Positions 11,195 through 14,565 of a DNA stretch of 14,565 bases are shown piece after piece. The DNA is from G020353235 sp035528295 (GTDB lineage: Bacteria; Chloroflexota; Dehalococcoidia; Dehalococcoidales; JAUYDJ01). The notes under the pieces were generated by a model, which saw only the letters and a program-made list of their open reading frames with translations, was not told the origin of the DNA and searched no databases. Location of the stretch: assembly GCA_035528295.1 (NCBI GenBank), contig DATKYY010000016.1, forward strand, positions 1 to 14,565, given 5' to 3'. How positions within the stretch are numbered: position 1 is the first letter of the stretch; every line of letters starts with the position of its first letter. The position numbers and the translations under genes were made by a program.

Positions 11195-12457
11195 ATGGAA
11201 ATTAGTCAACTAGAAAACAAGACCAGAGAAGAACTGCTTGAGCTAGCCAAGGAAGCCGGTATCTCCAACTATGCTACTCTCAAGAAGCAAGCCATTATTA
11301 TGCGCCTGCTCCAGACACAGGCGGAGCAACAGGGCTACATCTTCTGCGGTGGCATTCTGGATACTATGGGCGATGGCTACGGCTTCCTGAGGCAAAACAC
11401 GCTGCTACCCAGCTCAAACGATGTCTATGTCTCCCAGTCCCAGATCCGCCGCTTCGGGTTGAAGACGGGTGATATGGTTGCCGGTCAGGGCAGAGAGCCC
11501 AAGAGCGGCGAAAAGTATTACAGCCTGCTCCGGGTAGAGGCAATTAATGATATTAACCCCGAACTGGCCAAACAAAGACAAAACTTCGGTTCACTTACCC
11601 CTATCTTCCCGGACAAAAAGATTAATCTGGAAACTTCATCCGGTGACCTGTCCACCCGACTTCTGGACCTTATTGCCCCTATCGGTCGCGGGCAAAGGGG
11701 CCTGATAGTATCACCACCCAAGGCAGGCAAGACCATTCTCCTCAAATCCATCGCCAACGCCACCTCCACCAACCACAGCGATATTCACATAATGGTGTGC
11801 CTTATCGGGGAGAGACCGGAAGAGGTCACCGATATGAAACGCTCGGTTAATGGTGAAGTAATTGGCGCCACCTTTGATGAGCCGGTAGAGAACCAGACCC
11901 GTGTCGCCGAACTGGCCCTGGAGAGAGCCAAACGCATCGTGGAAAGCGGCAAGGACGTCTTTATCCTTCTTGACGGTATCACCCGGCTTACCCGCGCCTA
12001 TAACCTGGCGATGCCCTCCAGCGGGCGCACCCTCTCCGGTGGTATTGACCCGGTGGCACTCCACCCGGCGAAGCGCTTCTTCGGCACCGCCCGCAATACC
12101 GAGGAGGGAGGCAGCCTTACTATCATCGCCACCTGCCTGATTGACACCGGCAGCCGGATGGATGACCTTATCTACGAGGAGTTTAAGGGGACCGGCAATA
12201 TGGAGGTCCACCTCGACCGCCGCCTGTCCGAGCGCCGCATCTTCCCCTCCATGAACATCGAGGCCAGTGGCACCCGGCGGGAAGAGCTACTGATGGACCA
12301 GGAGACGGTAAAACAGGTATGGCTACTGCGGCGTATGTCATCCATGATTGCCTCTGACTCAGTCAACTTCGCCGAGGCTACCGAACGAGTCCTGGAGCGC
12401 CTGGCCAAGACCAAAACCAATGCCGAGTTCCTCGCCAACCTGAACCGGGAAATATAG
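11195..12457 (+). CDS. rho: Transcription termination factor Rho
   Basis: A 420-residue hexameric RNA translocase, ATG 11195 with GAGG seven bases upstream. The length equals the compact E. coli form (419). It has an N-terminal helical Rho_N domain (1-45), a cold-shock-like RNA-binding domain (48-120) with GYGFLR 61-66 and VYVSQSQIRRFGLKTGD, and a RecA-type ATPase. The ATPase carries Walker A SPPKAGKT 173-180, GERPEEVTDM 205-214, Walker B VFILLDGITR 255-264, and the Q and R loops SGGIDPVALHPAKRFFGTAR 281-300. GSRMDDLIYEEFKGTGNMEVHLDRRLSERRIFP is fully conserved, so the protein should be active. It lies between pyrG and the STT3 gene, 15 bases before the latter, which suggests co-transcription with it. 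Confidence 0.97.
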   Translation: MEISQLENKTREELLELAKEAGISNYATLKKQAIIMRLLQTQAEQQGYIFCGGILDTMGDGYGFLRQNTLLPSSNDVYVSQSQIRRFGLKTGDMVAGQGREPKSGEKYYSLLRVEAINDINPELAKQRQNFGSLTPIFPDKKINLETSSGDLSTRLLDLIAPIGRGQRGLIVSPPKAGKTILLKSIANATSTNHSDIHIMVCLIGERPEEVTDMKRSVNGEVIGATFDEPVENQTRVAELALERAKRIVESGKDVFILLDGITRLTRAYNLAMPSSGRTLSGGIDPVALHPAKRFFGTARNTEEGGSLTIIATCLIDTGSRMDDLIYEEFKGTGNMEVHLDRRLSERRIFPSMNIEASGTRREELLMDQETVKQVWLLRRMSSMIASDSVNFAEATERVLERLAKTKTNAEFLANLNREI

Positions 12458-12472
12458 CCTTTTGAGGAGAAA

Positions 12473-14565
12473 ATGGGGCATTGGCTTAAACAGAACTGGC
12501 CCAAGCTAACCGTAGCCCTGCTGGTTGCCCTGTGTGTCGGTGTTGCCCTGTTCCTGCGTATTTATCTCCCCTATGACAAAATCTTCAGCGGGGACGTTAT
12601 CAAGTTCAGCGGTACTGATGTCTACCACCATATGCGGCTGGTTGACAGTCTGGTCTATAATTTCCCCCATCATACCGTTATTGACCCCTACCGCATTTAT
12701 CCCGGTGGCACCGGGACAATCAGCCTTTCTTTCTTTGAGTGGCTCCTCGCCATCACTATCTGGCTGGTTGGCTTAGGCTCCCCCACCCAGCACACCATTG
12801 ACGTGGTTGCCGTCTATTTCCCGACGGTGCTGGCCGGGCTGACCATTATCACCGTCTATTTCCTGGGCAAGGAGCTCTTCGGTCGCGGGGCGGGGGTGGT
12901 TGCGGCCGGTCTGATGGCCATTGCCCCCGGTGAATTTCTGGGGCGCTCAATCCTCGGTTTCACCGACCACGATGTGATTAATACCCTGCTCACCGCACTG
13001 ACCATGCTGTTTCTGCTCCTCGCCATCAAAGCCGCCCGGCAGAGGGAGCTATCCCTCAGTCATATTTATCACCGCCAGTGGGCGGTGATCGCCCGACCGG
13101 CGCTTTACAGCCTGCTCGCCGGCGTTTTTCTGGGCTTATACCTCCTTACCTGGCTGGGGGCGCTGCTCTTCGTTTTTATTATCACCGCCTACTTTATCAT
13201 TCAGTCCATCATTGACCACCTGAGGCACGAGTCCAGTGACTATCTCTGTCCGATTGGTGTTATCCTCTTTCTGGTTGCCCTTTTGGTATCGCTACCCATC
13301 CCCCGACCCACTTTTTACCTGGTTTCCCTTATCACCGCCCTGCTTATTCCAGCCGTAATGAGCGCCGTCTCCCGGCTGATGGTGAGCCGGAAGATAAAGC
13401 CCGCCTACTACCCCCTGTCACTGGCCGGGCTGGGCGCAGTCGGCGTGGGGTTTCTCTACCTGATAAGCCCCTCTCTGGTCAGCGCCATGCTGAAAGCATT
13501 CAGCGTCTTTACGCCCAGCGGCGCTTCCCTCACCACCATAGAAATGCAGTCCCTCATCGCCCCGGTAGTCCCCGGCGGCGGTTTCTTTGAAACCCCGGCC
13601 TGGGGGAACTTTAACATCAGCTTTTTGCTGTTCATCGCTGTTTTGCTCTACTGGCTTTTCTGGAAAATACCGGTCCGCCGGCAATGGAGCACGGAAGAAA
13701 ACCTGCTGCTGGTATGGACGGTGGTAATACTGCTCGCCGCCATCGGGCAGCGGCGCTTCGCCAGCTACCTGGTGGTTAACGTAGGGCTACTCACCGGCTA
13801 CCTTGCCTGGCGCTTCCTTGAATTCGCCGGTTTTCGGGAAAGGGCAACCAGGGCAGTAAAAGAGAAACTGAGACCGGGCTTTAGAATCACCCTCAGCCAG
13901 GCAAACATGGCTCTGGCCGTATTAATTGTCTTCCTGATTGTCTTCCTGCCCAATGTGATACCGGTATACCCCAATGCCCTCAAGATTGTGCCGGCAATGC
14001 TTCCCGCCAGTCAGGTACGCTATGCCCCCAGCGATAGCTGGATAAGCTCGCTTGTCTGGCTGAAAGAGAATACCCCCGACCCCTTCGGCAACCCCGACTT
14101 CTACTATGAGGTGGTTGAGGCACCCCCTGCCGGAGAGAAGTACACCTACCCTGAATCCGCCTACGGGGTAACCGCCTGGTGGGATTACGGCTACTGGATT
14201 ACCCGCATTGCCCACCGCATACCCAGCGCCAACCCCAGCCAAGCACCCACGGAGACTTCAAGGGTAGCCCGCTTCTTTACCGCTCAGGATGAAGCCTCCA
14301 CCAGCGAAATTGCCCGGGAAATAGGCACCGCCTATGTCATCCTTGATTTTGACACCGCCATCGGTAAATTCCATGCCATGGCTACCTGGGCGGAGCGCAC
14401 CCCGGAGGAGTTCTTTGATGTCTACTATGTGCCCCGGGAGGGCCAGCTGGAGCCAATTCAGCTTTACTACCCGGAATACTACCGCTCACTGTCCACCCGC
14501 CTGTACAACTTTAACGGCCAGGCGGTAACGCCGGAAAAAACGGTGGTCATCGCCTACCAGCAAAG
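12473..14565 (+). CDS. stt3: STT3/AglB/PglB-type oligosaccharyltransferase (incomplete at right edge)
   Basis: The frame is open from ATG 12473 (after GAGGAG) to the window end, 697 codons without stop, so the C-terminus is missing. A first membrane helix (about 11-31) is followed by SGTDVYHHMR with D49, the first metal-binding acidic site of the catalytic loop. GFTDHDV with D165/H166/D167 is the second DxD-like site. About a dozen membrane helices follow. SGASLTTIEMQ (349-359) contains a TxxE element comparable to the SVSE/TIXE motif, and WWDYGYW at 569-575 is the hallmark sequon-recognition motif at the start of the extracytoplasmic domain. The enzyme should move a lipid-linked glycan onto Asn in N-x-S/T at the outer face of the membrane. 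It is spaced 15 bases from rho. No glycan-assembly genes are in view. Confidence 0.93.
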   Translation, partial: MGHWLKQNWPKLTVALLVALCVGVALFLRIYLPYDKIFSGDVIKFSGTDVYHHMRLVDSLVYNFPHHTVIDPYRIYPGGTGTISLSFFEWLLAITIWLVGLGSPTQHTIDVVAVYFPTVLAGLTIITVYFLGKELFGRGAGVVAAGLMAIAPGEFLGRSILGFTDHDVINTLLTALTMLFLLLAIKAARQRELSLSHIYHRQWAVIARPALYSLLAGVFLGLYLLTWLGALLFVFIITAYFIIQSIIDHLRHESSDYLCPIGVILFLVALLVSLPIPRPTFYLVSLITALLIPAVMSAVSRLMVSRKIKPAYYPLSLAGLGAVGVGFLYLISPSLVSAMLKAFSVFTPSGASLTTIEMQSLIAPVVPGGGFFETPAWGNFNISFLLFIAVLLYWLFWKIPVRRQWSTEENLLLVWTVVILLAAIGQRRFASYLVVNVGLLTGYLAWRFLEFAGFRERATRAVKEKLRPGFRITLSQANMALAVLIVFLIVFLPNVIPVYPNALKIVPAMLPASQVRYAPSDSWISSLVWLKENTPDPFGNPDFYYEVVEAPPAGEKYTYPESAYGVTAWWDYGYWITRIAHRIPSANPSQAPTETSRVARFFTAQDEASTSEIAREIGTAYVILDFDTAIGKFHAMATWAERTPEEFFDVYYVPREGQLEPIQLYYPEYYRSLSTRLYNFNGQAVTPEKTVVIAYQQ

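Noticed and set aside
13418..14242. Minus-strand open frames opposite the STT3 gene
   Set aside because: They lie inside a convincing plus-strand membrane protein and have low-complexity antisense composition without motifs.
1..14565. CRISPR arrays, insertion sequences, transposases and replication origins
   Set aside because: No regularly spaced repeats, transposase motifs, terminal inverted repeats around a gene, or DnaA-box clusters were seen.

Overview
The window looks like a chromosomal segment of a Chloroflexota bacterium, most likely of the class Dehalococcoidia. This is an inference from gene content: a dnaJ-hspR-clp stress operon, pyrG followed by rho followed by an STT3/AglB-type oligosaccharyltransferase, small zinc-ribbon and cold-shock proteins, and a divergent-PAP2 (DUF212) protein. 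No rRNA or species-level marker is present. The right part (about 4.7-14.6 kb) is GC-richer housekeeping sequence. The left and middle part (0.3-4.6 kb) is AT-richer, more loosely packed, and holds nearly all the unusual structure.

Layout, left to right: the C-terminal end of a GNAT acetyltransferase (3-326); a strong promoter, a tiny ORF and a terminator-like hairpin in front of a two-helix membrane protein (506-859); a convergent nitroreductase-family gene (884-1393, minus); a DUF212/YuiD-like membrane protein (1513-1953) ending in a perfect bidirectional terminator; a four-CxxC zinc-ribbon protein (2025-2330, minus); two tandem cold-shock-domain genes (2601-2819 and 3048-3413), the second with a repeated acidic tail; a degenerate copy of the cold-shock promoter region feeding a second tiny-ORF/terminator hairpin (3445-3565); a half tRNA-Ala, a lone SAM methyltransferase (3686-4420, minus) and a complete tRNA-Ala(GGC) (4607-4682, minus); a VTT/DedA-like membrane protein (4771-5361, minus); the stress operon dnaJ-hspR-clpC (9184 down to 5419, minus); then divergently pyrG, rho and an incomplete STT3 gene running off the right edge.

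How the parts fit. HspR probably autoregulates the dnaJ-hspR-clp operon. Its last gene has the short M domain, C-terminal half and ClpP-docking LGF tripeptide of ClpC, so it should feed a ClpP protease rather than act as a ClpB disaggregase. Near-identical promoters (TTGACA, 17 bp, TAnACT followed by CAA) stand in front of the 506 gene and of both cold-shock genes, which suggests one co-expressed set. The tRNA-Ala region has the geometry of a site-specific integration at the anticodon arm, leaving a roughly 1-kb insert whose only gene is a methyltransferase and which has no integrase.

The best candidate for something undescribed is the pair of short leader units (about 386-469 and 3460-3565). 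Each encodes a 9-12 residue peptide whose stop codon falls in the apical loop of an intrinsic-terminator hairpin. This is an architecture for translation-coupled attenuation or for a small RNA. Everything here was read by eye from the sequence; no database search or folding computation was run.
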